DNA of 64,000 nt from Saccharomyces uvarum. Lineage: Eukaryota > Ascomycota > Saccharomycetes > Saccharomycetales > Saccharomycetaceae. Positions 40,629-50,647 of this stretch are shown here, in pieces. The notes under the pieces were generated by a model. The model made no database searches. It worked only from the letters and a program-made list of their open reading frames with translations, and was not told the origin of the DNA. The number at the start of each line of letters is the position of its first letter. The stretch's first letter is position 1. The position numbers and the translations under genes were made by a program. The stretch spans positions 434,001 to 498,000 of the forward strand of contig OX365931.1 of NCBI GenBank assembly GCA_947243795.1. The letters are read 5' to 3'.

Positions 40629-43427
40629 ATGTCGGAACATGCCTCAACCAATGTATACGATACAACAATACCTAGTCCTTACGAACGCCCAAGTATTGTT
40701 ACATCAATGGACGGAGAAAATTGGCATGGAACTGCCAGGAACTGTAAATCAGATAGTAGAAAGATCACGAAGCAAAGGAAGAAGGCTTCTCGCGCTTGTG
40801 ACCAATGTAGAAAGAAAAGAATCAAATGTGAATACAATCAACATACCAGAGTTTGCCAGGGGTGCTTAGAGGTAGGCGACTTCTGCCTCTTTGTCAGAGT
40901 TCCACTGAAACGTGGTCCAACGAAAAAAAGGACTCCAGGGATGACAAGTGACAAAATGAGCTCCGAGAATAGTCTTTTTAACTACAGACCCAGGACTCAT
41001 TCGTACCCCGTTCTGGAAAGCATTCATTTACCATCACTTTCGCAGAATTTCTCTTTCCCTACAATAAACAGTCTATGCGTGTCCCCTATGCCTGCTCAAT
41101 CGCAGCCTTTTTGGAAGGTGCCGTACGATGACGTTCAGCGTAGAAACTCCCTTAGTATCTTTCCCTGCGACTCAACGTCATCTATCGGAACTCAGGAAAA
41201 TTATAATTCAGATCAGGATTCCACCGTCAAGCAACGGGGACGTAACAATGCAGGGAAAGGTATCATAACACCAGCGGAGGATAAATGCGAGGATTCATCA
41301 AGTGCCCGCAGTCAATGTTTAAATCTTCCCCAATTCCAAGAACAGCGTACTAAACCATTCCTTAATAACTGTACTTCTGGGAATCCCAGAACAAAGAGTG
41401 CTTCCTGTCCAAGCGATGGTGCATTATCAGAAAGAACCTTACATGGCAATGAACGATACATGCTGACTCCAAATAGTGTACATTCAACTGAAAATGAAAG
41501 ATCAAGCTCGTTGACTGTCAGAAGCTTGGGCAGTAAATTCGACATAGATGACAATATTCAAAAATGGCAAAATAATTCGGCTTGGGCGCCAGCATACTTG
41601 TTATCAGATCTTAATCGTCCTAGTTGTGAAAGAAAAGTTCTTTCGAACAATAATGAAAATCTAGAATCAGCCATTTTCAGCTCGTCCAATGGCAGCGCTG
41701 ACGGACAGTTTAGTGAGATTACCTTTTTGAAACTTATAGATATCTACTATGACTTCTTTCACATCAATCTTCCTATAGTACCAATAAACAAAAGCAAATT
41801 GATTAGCCTGTTCGTCTCCATTAAACAACCCATAAATCATGAAGTTATGAAAATTAATAATGAAGTCATTCGATGTTTTAAAGACGCACTAGAGATTTTG
41901 GTATTCAGTACAATGAAACAAAGAAAACCATCAACATCTTGGCCCCACGACAATGCGTGTGATTCTCAAAAAGGGTTATATTACGCTCAAAACTTTAGAA
42001 AATGTATAAATGAATGCTTCCAGGGCACAATGATTGTCAAATCCAAACTAAAAAAAAATTCCACAGTAATTCCCTCCAGAGTAAAGTTTATTTACTTGTC
42101 GACAATTGTTATTTTGAATTACATTTTAGTCTTGACCGGTGATGAAAATTCGTCTTTATTAGGTCCCTCTGTGGGGGTTTTCAATGAGTTTCAATCTCAT
42201 AAATTATTTCTACCTTTAAAAGATGTCACCTCGATGCCGCTGTTAAACTCAAATCAAAAGACTAATAATGAACAGCTTGACTATGCTATATTGTTCCAAC
42301 GATTGTATATCCTTTTGAGTATTTTGGATTCCATACAGAGCTTCCGGCTAGGTCAACCGAAACTAATTAACTTGAAATTCGACAATCCCATTGATGTGTA
42401 TTTTAGAGATACCACAAATCATGATCATCTTGTTGAGCAAAATCCAACTATTTTGGATAATATACTACAGAACTTGAAACTCGGTGGATTCATGACAGAT
42501 TTCGTTTTTAACAGAAAATCTTTGCAGATGAACAGCTCTCAAAATCTAGTAACCACAGCAGAAGTGATTTGGGAAAATACGGCTGGTAAAAATAATGAAC
42601 CTGATAATATAACAGGCAAGTTCCAAACTTTGTTGAGAGAAAAAGAGAATTTAATAAAGAGATTACTGAATAGGGAGCAAAAAGATCAGCCTTTAGATGA
42701 TTGTTGCGATTCAAATGTTAAGACTGATGCTGTTGCAGAGATAGTGTGCTCGATGATTAATATAATATCAGGCATTCTAGTTTCTATCTTTAATACTAAC
42801 CCGGAAAATTTAATTGATTATACCCTTAAAGTCGTTCCAAATACACATTCGGCTCCGAACAAGGAAGAAGAACCAATGTCACCAAAACAGTCTAATATCC
42901 ATTCTCTTTGTAATACTAAAACCAGACACTATGTGAACGAGAGTATACCATCCACTAATGACGCAAAAAATGGGTATGCTACAAGGAAGTGGACAAAGGG
43001 AACAGTATCAGTTTTTATTTTGCCAATATTGGAGGAATGTTCTAATATCGTTCGTTTAGTCGGATCCATACCTTCTACACTAATAAATGTATACATCCGT
43101 AACGGGAATATGGCCACTGAGACTAATGCCAAGATAATGATGCTGTCTACAGCCTTGAGCGAATTAGTGCGAATTACTGAATTATTCAGCAAGGTTGGGC
43201 CGACTGAGCGAAAGATTAGTGTCACCAATAAACATATCGCATGTAGTAATAAAGATTTCAGTTCGGTGATGAAGGATTTGTATTTGGGAATGCATGCTTC
43301 AAAGAACGTTATAGACGTTGTGCCACCGGAGAGCGAAAGTACGAAAATATTGGGTGATTTTTCCAATATAGGGTGGAAGCTGATGGATGATTCTGAATTG
43401 GGTTGTTGCCACCGCCTCATCAACTAA
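40629..43427 (+). CDS. EDS1: Zn2Cys6 transcription factor Eds1
   Basis: This putative zinc-cluster regulator is the paralogue of the glucose repressor Rgt1. Its own targets are poorly defined. The ATG at 40629 (MSEHASTN) is used; an in-frame extension starts with TTG only. It has 932 residues (S. cerevisiae about 919). The binuclear cluster has Cys at 57, 60, 67, 76, 79 and 86 (C-x2-C-x6-C-x8-C-x2-C-x6-C), followed by a basic linker VPLKRGPTKKR. A long Ser/Asn-rich segment and a C-terminal regulatory region follow (INLPIVPINKSKL, LGPSVGVFNEFQSHKLFLP, LMDDSELGCCHR). It is the first gene on the chromosome II side. Confidence 0.95.
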   Translation: MSEHASTNVYDTTIPSPYERPSIVTSMDGENWHGTARNCKSDSRKITKQRKKASRACDQCRKKRIKCEYNQHTRVCQGCLEVGDFCLFVRVPLKRGPTKKRTPGMTSDKMSSENSLFNYRPRTHSYPVLESIHLPSLSQNFSFPTINSLCVSPMPAQSQPFWKVPYDDVQRRNSLSIFPCDSTSSIGTQENYNSDQDSTVKQRGRNNAGKGIITPAEDKCEDSSSARSQCLNLPQFQEQRTKPFLNNCTSGNPRTKSASCPSDGALSERTLHGNERYMLTPNSVHSTENERSSSLTVRSLGSKFDIDDNIQKWQNNSAWAPAYLLSDLNRPSCERKVLSNNNENLESAIFSSSNGSADGQFSEITFLKLIDIYYDFFHINLPIVPINKSKLISLFVSIKQPINHEVMKINNEVIRCFKDALEILVFSTMKQRKPSTSWPHDNACDSQKGLYYAQNFRKCINECFQGTMIVKSKLKKNSTVIPSRVKFIYLSTIVILNYILVLTGDENSSLLGPSVGVFNEFQSHKLFLPLKDVTSMPLLNSNQKTNNEQLDYAILFQRLYILLSILDSIQSFRLGQPKLINLKFDNPIDVYFRDTTNHDHLVEQNPTILDNILQNLKLGGFMTDFVFNRKSLQMNSSQNLVTTAEVIWENTAGKNNEPDNITGKFQTLLREKENLIKRLLNREQKDQPLDDCCDSNVKTDAVAEIVCSMINIISGILVSIFNTNPENLIDYTLKVVPNTHSAPNKEEEPMSPKQSNIHSLCNTKTRHYVNESIPSTNDAKNGYATRKWTKGTVSVFILPILEECSNIVRLVGSIPSTLINVYIRNGNMATETNAKIMMLSTALSELVRITELFSKVGPTERKISVTNKHIACSNKDFSSVMKDLYLGMHASKNVIDVVPPESESTKILGDFSNIGWKLMDDSELGCCHRLIN

Positions 43428-43650
43428 TGGCATCGACGGAAACAAGTAAGTCAGAGAATGGATAGATAAGTAGGTAATTTTTTTAAAAAACTATAGTACA
43501 AGAACATGCTAAGTCATATATCTAAACTAATTTTGGTACACAACAAAAAGAAAGGGTAGAAACGTATACATATGTGTGCACGCATGTTAGCGCAAATGAT
43601 ATGAATGAGTTTGTTATATGTTTTTAAAATTTTTTTGGCGGAATAAAGTC

Positions 43651-44697
43651 TTAATGCATCAAGTAAGAACCTTCGTTCTTTTTGTTTCTTGAATTACCGT
43701 CGATGCCATTGGATTCGAACTTGTAAGAAAGCTTGATGTTTAAATCCCTGTTGTTTCTTTCATTTGGAGAACAGATCAACTCACCTTCAATGGTGTCGCC
43801 AGCTTCAGCATCTAAGTCATCAGGGAAATAAAAGATTGTTTGTTTCCAGTGAGTGTATGGGGCATGAGGTCCAGTGGAAAATTCAACAGGTCTTTTACCC
43901 TTTGGAGCAGGGAAAACGATGTCGAACCAAGTGACCACACCATTAATCATATCCTGCCTTTTGGCAGTCAATTTGAATTTACTCTTGAAAGTTAGATCAG
44001 AAAGTTTAACTGTATTCAAATCGAATTCGATCAACTCATCTGAAGTGGTGTTAACATTGTTTCTTTCCACGGTATCGACGATAGGTTCGTGCAAGACCAA
44101 TGGGACGAATGGAGAATAATCGAACCCGTAGACGTCTTGCCAGTAATTTAGCTTTTCGTCTTTGTACTGAGAGTCTTCCAAACCAGCCAAATGGATGGAA
44201 CACTTGTCAGGGAATATCAAACCGCCTTCCACTAAATAGTGATCTCTGGCATAAAGGACGGTGTCCATCATGGACTCGTACAACAAAAAGTAACCCATCC
44301 ATTCAGATATTATAATATCGACTTTAGGAAAGGGCATATGAACGTCTTCTAACTTCCCCCTGAGCAGAGTAATCTTGTCACTGAACCCGTTCAATTCAAC
44401 CAATTCTTTAGCCATTTCAATGATACTGGACATATCTACACCGATAACGTGTTTAGCACCGTGCTTGGCAGCAAACATGGATAAGATACCCGTACCACAA
44501 CCGACATCTAGAACAATCTTGTCCTTGAACAGATCCTTATTTTGGATGATTGCATTTCTGTAAGATAAGGTACGCACGGTATCTTGAAGCATTTCTTCGT
44601 GGATACCATAGTGGTCGTATGAATTGAAGTAGTGTTGTTCAGTCTCGCTTAGCTTGGTCTTTTCCGTAGCGGAATCATTTTTAGCTGTCTTACTCAT
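43651..44697 (-). CDS. HMT1: Protein arginine methyltransferase Hmt1
   Basis: Hmt1 is the main type I PRMT, making asymmetric dimethylarginine on RGG proteins such as Npl3 and Hrp1 to aid mRNP export. It is nuclear. It has 348 residues as in S. cerevisiae. The SAM-binding motif I is VLDVGCGTG at 62-70 (G68). The double-E hairpin SEWMGYFLLYESM and the THW loop (YTHWKQTIFY) are present, followed by the beta-barrel domain. The ATG at 44697 is conserved. It shares strand with PDX3, about 250 bp apart. Confidence 0.98.
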   Translation of the reverse strand: MSKTAKNDSATEKTKLSETEQHYFNSYDHYGIHEEMLQDTVRTLSYRNAIIQNKDLFKDKIVLDVGCGTGILSMFAAKHGAKHVIGVDMSSIIEMAKELVELNGFSDKITLLRGKLEDVHMPFPKVDIIISEWMGYFLLYESMMDTVLYARDHYLVEGGLIFPDKCSIHLAGLEDSQYKDEKLNYWQDVYGFDYSPFVPLVLHEPIVDTVERNNVNTTSDELIEFDLNTVKLSDLTFKSKFKLTAKRQDMINGVVTWFDIVFPAPKGKRPVEFSTGPHAPYTHWKQTIFYFPDDLDAEAGDTIEGELICSPNERNNRDLNIKLSYKFESNGIDGNSRNKKNEGSYLMH

Positions 44698-44948
44698 TGT
44701 TCCTTTGAGTTTGTCAGTTACTTTGCCTTCCTTCGAAAAAATGGCACGAGCGTTAAGTAGCTCATCTCTTCAACTGTTATATAGCTTACAATTTCCCTTG
44801 GTGAAAAATTTTTCCCGCAATTCTCGATTTTTCTTTTTTTGAAAAATGTTGATATATTACCCTGTAAGCGATATAAAAAAGGTTCATTATACAATATAAT
44901 AGAAGAGAGCTGCATAGTGATAAAGGGGCAAGACATTGCCTTTGAGCC

Positions 44949-45635
44949 TCATGGTGCGAGTCTAACGACTTCCCATGCGTCGTTTTCCGTTTTTCTTCTG
45001 TAAACGAATCTATCATGCAATCTGCTGGGCCTGCCTTGCCAGAACTCGACCTCCAACGGAACGACTCTCAGGCCACCCCAGTAATCTGGACATGGGATGT
45101 CTACGTCATCCTTGAAACGCTCGGTGTTTTTCTGGGTCAAGTCGTCCAGTTCCTCTCTGTCCTTGATGACGTCTGATTGGCGTGAGGCCCACGCACCGAT
45201 CTTGGAGCCACGGGGTCTTGTCTTGAAGTATCTTTCCGAAGTTTCTCTGTTGACATGCTCGGTGGTACCTTCCACTCTGACCTGTCTCTGCAGATCCTTC
45301 CAGAAGAATACGATTGCTGCGTTCGGGTTCGTAGCAATATCACGGGCCTTCCTAGAGGTCCCCCAATTGGAATAGATGGTGAAGCCTCTGTGGTCGAGTT
45401 CCTTGAAAAGAAGAATCCTGGAAGACACCCTCCCGCTGGGTAATTCCGCAGACGAGAAAGTGATTGCTTCTGGTAACGTTTCCCTGGGGTCATTCTTGGC
45501 TTCGTCAAACCACTTGGTGAAGAGATCAATGGGGTCCTCGGCCAGTTGCTTTTCATTCAAGGTGAACTTGTCATATTGGTACGTTTCAGGGGCGAAGATA
45601 ATTGGCTTCTGAGTCTCCTCTGATTGCTTAGTCAT
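44949..45635 (-). CDS. PDX3: Pyridoxine/pyridoxamine 5'-phosphate oxidase Pdx3
   Basis: This FMN-dependent oxidase converts PNP and PMP to pyridoxal 5'-phosphate, the last step of vitamin B6 salvage. It has 228 residues, the usual length. The FMN-binding split barrel is recognisable: SSRILLFKELDHRGFTIYSN, then WKDLQRQVRVEGTTEHV, and the C-terminal family signature LEVEFWQGRPSRLHDR. Conserved SKIGAWASRQSDVI is also present. It is followed on the same strand by HMT1. Confidence 0.98.
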   Translation of the reverse strand: MTKQSEETQKPIIFAPETYQYDKFTLNEKQLAEDPIDLFTKWFDEAKNDPRETLPEAITFSSAELPSGRVSSRILLFKELDHRGFTIYSNWGTSRKARDIATNPNAAIVFFWKDLQRQVRVEGTTEHVNRETSERYFKTRPRGSKIGAWASRQSDVIKDREELDDLTQKNTERFKDDVDIPCPDYWGGLRVVPLEVEFWQGRPSRLHDRFVYRRKTENDAWEVVRLAP

Positions 45636-47829
45636 TGTCCGTGAATATATGTAGAGTGCTATTCGTTTGGCTAGGTTTCTTGTAGAGCATTAATCATACA
45701 GATTAGTCATTCCTTCTTCTTTCTTCAAGTTGCGACCTCCTATCTAACCCTGCTGGTTTACCCGGCCCCGCCACAAGTGGCAGCCACAAGAGGGCCACCA
45801 GGTTGATGCGCAAGCTTTAAGATGCCAGCGTGTGGTTCTTGTCAAGGTTTACTGTGTGTGCGAGTGTGTGAACTACAGTAGTGTCATGAAATACAGCCTA
45901 AAGGGCAAAAACTTCACAACGGAACTTAAGTGGTTCATCGAGACGTCTATCTGCCAGCTTAGAGGGACCATCCACGGGTGATTGATGCGTGGGCAGTCAA
46001 TGATACTGGGGTTATACTTTACTTGGTTTTATATTGGAAGAAAACAGAGTACATAAGAGAATAATGGCGAGAAAGAGCTTCGAATTTGATATGCTTCTTA
46101 TATCTAAATGGAAAAAAAACAACAATGGAAAAAAAAAAGTTTTTCAACGCGCGAATTCGCAAAAACTACCTATTTCAGTACTGGTGCATATCGATCTCGA
46201 GCATCAAAATCACGCTTGCTGCAGCACATTCAGATACGTTCTGTTGGCAGTTTTCAATACGGATCATCCGATTGTGGCATATGGTTATGAGAGGAAGGTG
46301 GTAACCTACTAACACGTCAGCGACTGCTATGTTTGCTTGCCCTTTTTTTTATTTTGCTTGTCAATGTATTTTTTCCATTTGAGTTTTCTGTTGATAAGCC
46401 TCAGAGTTTTGGTAGGCGCCTAGTGGTGGAATGGTTGAGCTGGAATCGGGATTGAGATGTGATGTTAACGGGCCTTTGTGCATGTTTTTTATATTTTGAG
46501 CAATTTGAGTACGCTAGTGCCACTATGCATATTTCATGTATACATGTATGCGCGGTTTCTGTTCTTATCGTACTTATAGATCGCTACGTTATTTCAATTT
46601 TGAAAATCTGAGTCCTGGGAGTGCGGATCCGTACATACATGTACTTTATTGTTGCATAGTATTGCTGGAGTACATTTTCTCCATGATTGTCTGTCTTCTT
46701 TACACCAGTTCTGTTTTCTGTCTCAACCTCTTCACTATTATGGAAAGTTCTACCATTACCACACCCACACACGAACATTAAGGCTAATCGTTATTAGTTA
46801 ATTTCCATAGCCACACTTTTTTTTTTCCAATGTTTTCCGTCGCTTTGCAAGTGACAGAAAAAAAGGAGTTTGAATTAGGCTTGCAAAAGGGACAATATCT
46901 ATGATACTGTCACTCCTAATGTCTGATTTATCGTCAACTCTGTAAAGGAACCAAGAAAGAGAAAGGTTGGTGGAGATTAAATTTGTAGAAACAAGACGGT
47001 TTATTCTAGTCGTTCCATTTTTCAGTAGATTTTTGCCTTTTACTAGAATCAATTTAACCAGTATAAAAGGTTCAAGGAAAAATCTATTCACTGAACTTAT
47101 TAGAAAACCTCAAATGTGTCAGATCCATTATAAAGGTAAATCAAAAAAACGGTACGCAAGCGAGTCAAAAGACTAGTACTCCTTTCGTTTTCTGTCCCAT
47201 TTTGCTCAAGCATTGAATAAGTTTGCGAGCGAATAATAACCGGGAAAACGATACAAGAGAAAATCCATAATTTGAGATCTTCTTGGATAGATTCATTTAT
47301 GTATTTATTTGCTCATTTTTGAGGATCAATACAATATTCTTGTCCTATCCTTACTAAACTAAAGAACGGGCATTAATTTCTGAACGGAAAGAATTGTGTG
47401 TTCACTTTATGGTTTTCGCGTTGTACATTTTTCTACTTGCATTAGCAGTCGGTTTCCTCAATACTTTTTCGATGCTCACAAATAATTTTTGGAACTTCAT
47501 TTTTTTTTTTTTTTTTTTTTTAGCTATACATTTATACTAAGAAATCATATATCGAGTACATACATCAGGCTTCACAACCATTTCTGCACTTGATTATACA
47601 CACAGCTAGCAAGTGAAAGAAAAAATAAGTATGCTGCTATACAGTAAAGCCTGCCAGATGACTTCTTCTCTTAGAATATACAATATATATACAAAAAATA
47701 AAACAATATGAATATCCCGGTAATCATCCTAGTAATCAAATGGCTGTATGAATCTATTTTTTTTCGTTGTGAAAGCATACTGTTGTATATGCCTGTTGCA
47801 CAGTCAGTTGTCTAAATTTTGTTACCTCC
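45636..47829. other. Long PDX3-CSG2 intergenic region, nothing recognised
   Basis: About 2.2 kb without a recognisable gene make this the largest gap apart from the left-end LTR region. It holds several overlapping short ORFs (near 46034-46312, 46536-46781, 46798-47176), none with a convincing domain, and a run of 22 T at 47500-47521. It could host a non-coding RNA, an origin or a lost gene. Confidence 0.5.
47500..47521 (+). repeat. Poly-T tract (22 T)
   Basis: An uninterrupted run of 22 T about 310 bp past the CSG2 stop. Such runs exclude nucleosomes and are length-unstable. Confidence 0.95.
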
Positions 47830-49062
47830 CTAATGATGATATTTGCCTTCACCTAGTGTCACTGACAAGACTAACAAACTTACAGTCAACATTATGTATC
47901 CAATGACCTCCCATCTAACGATTGTGGTTTGGGTAGGTTCGCAAATCCATTCAGCCAGTCCCATGAATATAATAGCCCCCAAATTGCATGTAGTCAAATA
48001 TTCAGCGGGAGCTTTACGGTTCAACTCTAGTGTCGAGATCAGGTTTGGTAGTGTGCCAAAGAAAATTGCGCCGAGCAAAGAAAACCAGAAGTTCTTGTCA
48101 TTGTACAACAAAGAGATGGAGTCTAAAGACCCGCGAGAGGGGAATTTCGGAATGAATGGCAAAAGCATGATCATACCGATGATACCGATCAGGGCCAAAT
48201 GAGTGCTTTGCTTGACCAAGACCTCGGCAGAGTTGTCGTTCTTAGAAATGTTACTGCAAAACCAGCGGTTCCACAACACGGCGAATGGACCCATAACCAA
48301 AGCACCGAGACCGCAAATCAAGGCACCTTTCAACCTGTCAAACAAGAAGGGGTCTGTAAGTTCCCCCGTATTAGGGTTAACAGACAGCTTGCCGGCAAGC
48401 ATATCGCAGGTAGCCTTTGTGTACGAGATGATCAAAATACCAATCACTGCATTCATCATGATTAGGAAGTTACGGAAGACATAGTTTTTCCTGGATATCC
48501 CGCAAACACCGTAGAGCAAAGTGACAATTTCGAAAATGGCAGTATTTTGTATCAGAGCGACATCAAACGCCGGCGATAACGACAACGCCAAGTTGTAAGT
48601 CAAGTTTGCCATGATCATTATTGAGGCCAACACCGTTAATTTGGCCAGATATTTCATGCTGGCAACAGATATGATTTTTTGTTTTTGTTGTTGGGGGGCA
48701 ATGCGTGGTTGAGGGTCGTCTAGTACGTGCGAGAACGTGTCCACGTCGTCGTCCGTAACAGACTCGGTATTAGTGCTGTTGAACTCGAGGGTTCTGTTCG
48801 ACTCTGAATCTGAGATAAACATCGGTCTCATGTTCTTCCAGAGTCGAGACGCAGGTACCAAGAGCAACCACGACGCAAAGTACATGAAGGTCAGATAGAA
48901 GGTCAGCGATCCGGAGCTGCCGTTGTCACCGTTAGTCTCGGGGGTAGCAACTGTGCTGTTGATCCCCGCGGGGATCTCCTTCCTAGATTGTATATTGGAC
49001 AAACATTTAGTCTGAATCACGTAGCCTATTACGCCCGAAAACCAAAGTAAAGTAGTAGACAT
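47830..49062 (-). CDS. CSG2: ER protein Csg2, regulator of MIPC synthase
   Basis: Csg2 is an ER membrane protein that partners Csg1 (Sur1) or Csh1 to mannosylate inositol-phosphorylceramide. Its loss causes calcium sensitivity. The 410 residues match S. cerevisiae. About nine to ten hydrophobic segments are visible, including LLWFSGVIGYVIQT at the N-terminus, LTFYLTFMYFASWLLLVPAS, LTVLASIMIMANLTYNLALS, and the C-terminal VIGYIMLTVSLLVLSVTLGE. An acidic EF-hand-like loop (SVTDDDVDTFSHV, about 100-112) lies in a soluble segment. Confidence 0.96.
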   Translation of the reverse strand: MSTTLLWFSGVIGYVIQTKCLSNIQSRKEIPAGINSTVATPETNGDNGSSGSLTFYLTFMYFASWLLLVPASRLWKNMRPMFISDSESNRTLEFNSTNTESVTDDDVDTFSHVLDDPQPRIAPQQQKQKIISVASMKYLAKLTVLASIMIMANLTYNLALSLSPAFDVALIQNTAIFEIVTLLYGVCGISRKNYVFRNFLIMMNAVIGILIISYTKATCDMLAGKLSVNPNTGELTDPFLFDRLKGALICGLGALVMGPFAVLWNRWFCSNISKNDNSAEVLVKQSTHLALIGIIGMIMLLPFIPKFPSRGSLDSISLLYNDKNFWFSLLGAIFFGTLPNLISTLELNRKAPAEYLTTCNLGAIIFMGLAEWICEPTQTTIVRWEVIGYIMLTVSLLVLSVTLGEGKYHH

Positions 49063-49313
49063 GATAACTCTAGACTGTCTCTCTTATTGTGCTAACTCGC
49101 TGGCTTCTAACAGATCGCGTCCTTGCGTAAATAGCACTCCCGTAGGTCTTCAATTCTTTCTCTTTCTCATATACACATAGCCTCCTTTGGATGAGACGGC
49201 TATTTTTCCCCTCCGTTACACTCCGGGTGACGTCACGCGGATCGTCTATTGTTATAAGATGGGTTGTAGCATTATTATAGTTATATACAAGAAAGTACGT
49301 GAGTCTACAGCCT

Positions 49314-50216
49314 CTATTTGAACAGGAAGGAGTACCACGCCTCCTTCTGCTTGGTGCGCTGCTCTGCAGGCACGTAGCTCTTGACGTGCTGCACGATCTT
49401 GTCAACGCCCGTCTTCTCATCGTAATTCCTGCCCAGGGCGTCCACAAACTGGCCCTCGGGGTCCATGAGGTAGAAGAAGATGGAGTGGTCCACCAAGTAA
49501 TCCTGGCCTGGCTTGACGTTTGGTGGCGTGGAGAAGTACACCCTGTACTTCTTGCACGCGTTCTTCACCTCGTCGAACGTGCCCGTCAGTCCCAAGATGG
49601 AGGGATGAAAGTCACTCAGGTACTCCTTCAAAACCGCGGGAGAGTCTCTTGCCGGGTCGCAAGTGACAAAGAGCGGCTGCAAGGAGATGCCGTGCTTGGA
49701 CGACAGGTCGTTGAGCCACACGCCCAGCTGGTCCAGCTCGTCGGGACAAATGTCGGGACAGTTGCTGAACCCGAAGTACAGTATGGAAAACTTGCCGAGG
49801 AGATCTTTCTCTGTGAACTCATTACCGTTCATGTCCTCCAGATGGAAGGGCCCGCCCAGAGAGGGCTTCCCGTACCCTCTGTTGGCGTCTGCCTCCTTTT
49901 GAGTCTCGATTCTGCGCTTCTCCCTGTTGAAGAAGTACGAGACTGCCCCACCGACTGCGAGGAACAGGACAAAGGCCTTTCCCGTAGAAAACTCGATCGA
50001 ACCCTCGCTCACCTTCCTGTGGTCCTTCGGGATGGGTGTGCCGCCCACTGGAACTCTACTCAAGGGTTTCTTGTCGTTTGTTTGCCACAGGCCCGCCCTA
50101 GAGGAGAATCCCCTTTGAGTGAGCAATTTAGAGCCACTGCAACCCACGCTCGCGGGCCGCAGCAGTCTCATGGCACCGCACTGCAGCAGTCTTTGTTCAA
50201 TACCTCTCGATAACAT
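49314..50216 (-). CDS. SCO1: Mitochondrial copper chaperone Sco1
   Basis: Sco1 is an inner-membrane protein that delivers copper to the CuA site of cytochrome c oxidase subunit 2. The ATG at 50216 gives 300 residues (S. cerevisiae 295); a longer in-frame extension starts only at TTG. There is an N-terminal mitochondrial presequence, a transmembrane helix at about 80-97, and a thioredoxin-like intermembrane-space domain. The copper site has CPDIC (C153, C157) and the conserved His of LVDHSIFFYL. G+C is higher here than in neighbouring genes. A long antisense ORF covers the gene and is taken as fortuitous. Confidence 0.97.
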   Translation of the reverse strand: MLSRGIEQRLLQCGAMRLLRPASVGCSGSKLLTQRGFSSRAGLWQTNDKKPLSRVPVGGTPIPKDHRKVSEGSIEFSTGKAFVLFLAVGGAVSYFFNREKRRIETQKEADANRGYGKPSLGGPFHLEDMNGNEFTEKDLLGKFSILYFGFSNCPDICPDELDQLGVWLNDLSSKHGISLQPLFVTCDPARDSPAVLKEYLSDFHPSILGLTGTFDEVKNACKKYRVYFSTPPNVKPGQDYLVDHSIFFYLMDPEGQFVDALGRNYDEKTGVDKIVQHVKSYVPAEQRTKQKEAWYSFLFK

Positions 50217-50647
50217 CTTACTGTGTTTGTTGCCGTCTTCTCTGTGTGCTTCGGCTTGTTTCAAAGGACCCTTTTGTTCCTTCTAGACGCCAATCAATCA
50301 CAATAGACGCTATTATAGTGTTTCCTTTTTTCCCTCTGGTTTTCTGTTATTATTTCCGCTTATTTCCGCTACATAGGGCTCAAATATGCAAATCAGGGCT
50401 TTGTTGCTTGAAGAATACAAGCCCTATCAAGCCCTATCATGTGTTTACGTTTTTCCCCTTTGGGTATAATAGCATCGATATTGGAAATTGCAAAGCTTCA
50501 ATTTAGTTTCAATTGGGAATTCGAGGCTTCTCCCTTGGATGGGATCGTCATATTTAGTTATCGTGGACATTGTTGTTGACAGGAAGAGAGTTGTCACAAA
50601 GTGAATACAAACAAACAAACAAAGACAAGTATAGCGCTATAGCAATA
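50217..50647. promoter_or_regulatory. Divergent SCO1-CHS2 promoter region
   Basis: About 430 bp lie between divergent starts. A forkhead-type TGTTTAC (GTAAACA on the other strand) lies at 50442-50448 and suits the G2/M timing of CHS2. A tandem CAAGCCCTAT repeat sits just before it. In-frame codons upstream of the CHS2 ATG are not conserved sequence. Confidence 0.5.

Noticed and set aside
46421-46470. A tRNA-like A-box stretch (GTGGTGGAATGGTTGAG)
   Set aside because: No B box (GGTTCRANTCC type) follows and no cloverleaf forms, so it is not a tRNA.
49299-50213. A 304-codon plus-strand ORF opposite SCO1
   Set aside because: It lies entirely antisense to the well-conserved SCO1, has no recognisable domain and no conventional ATG start. 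High G+C of SCO1 explains the open frame.
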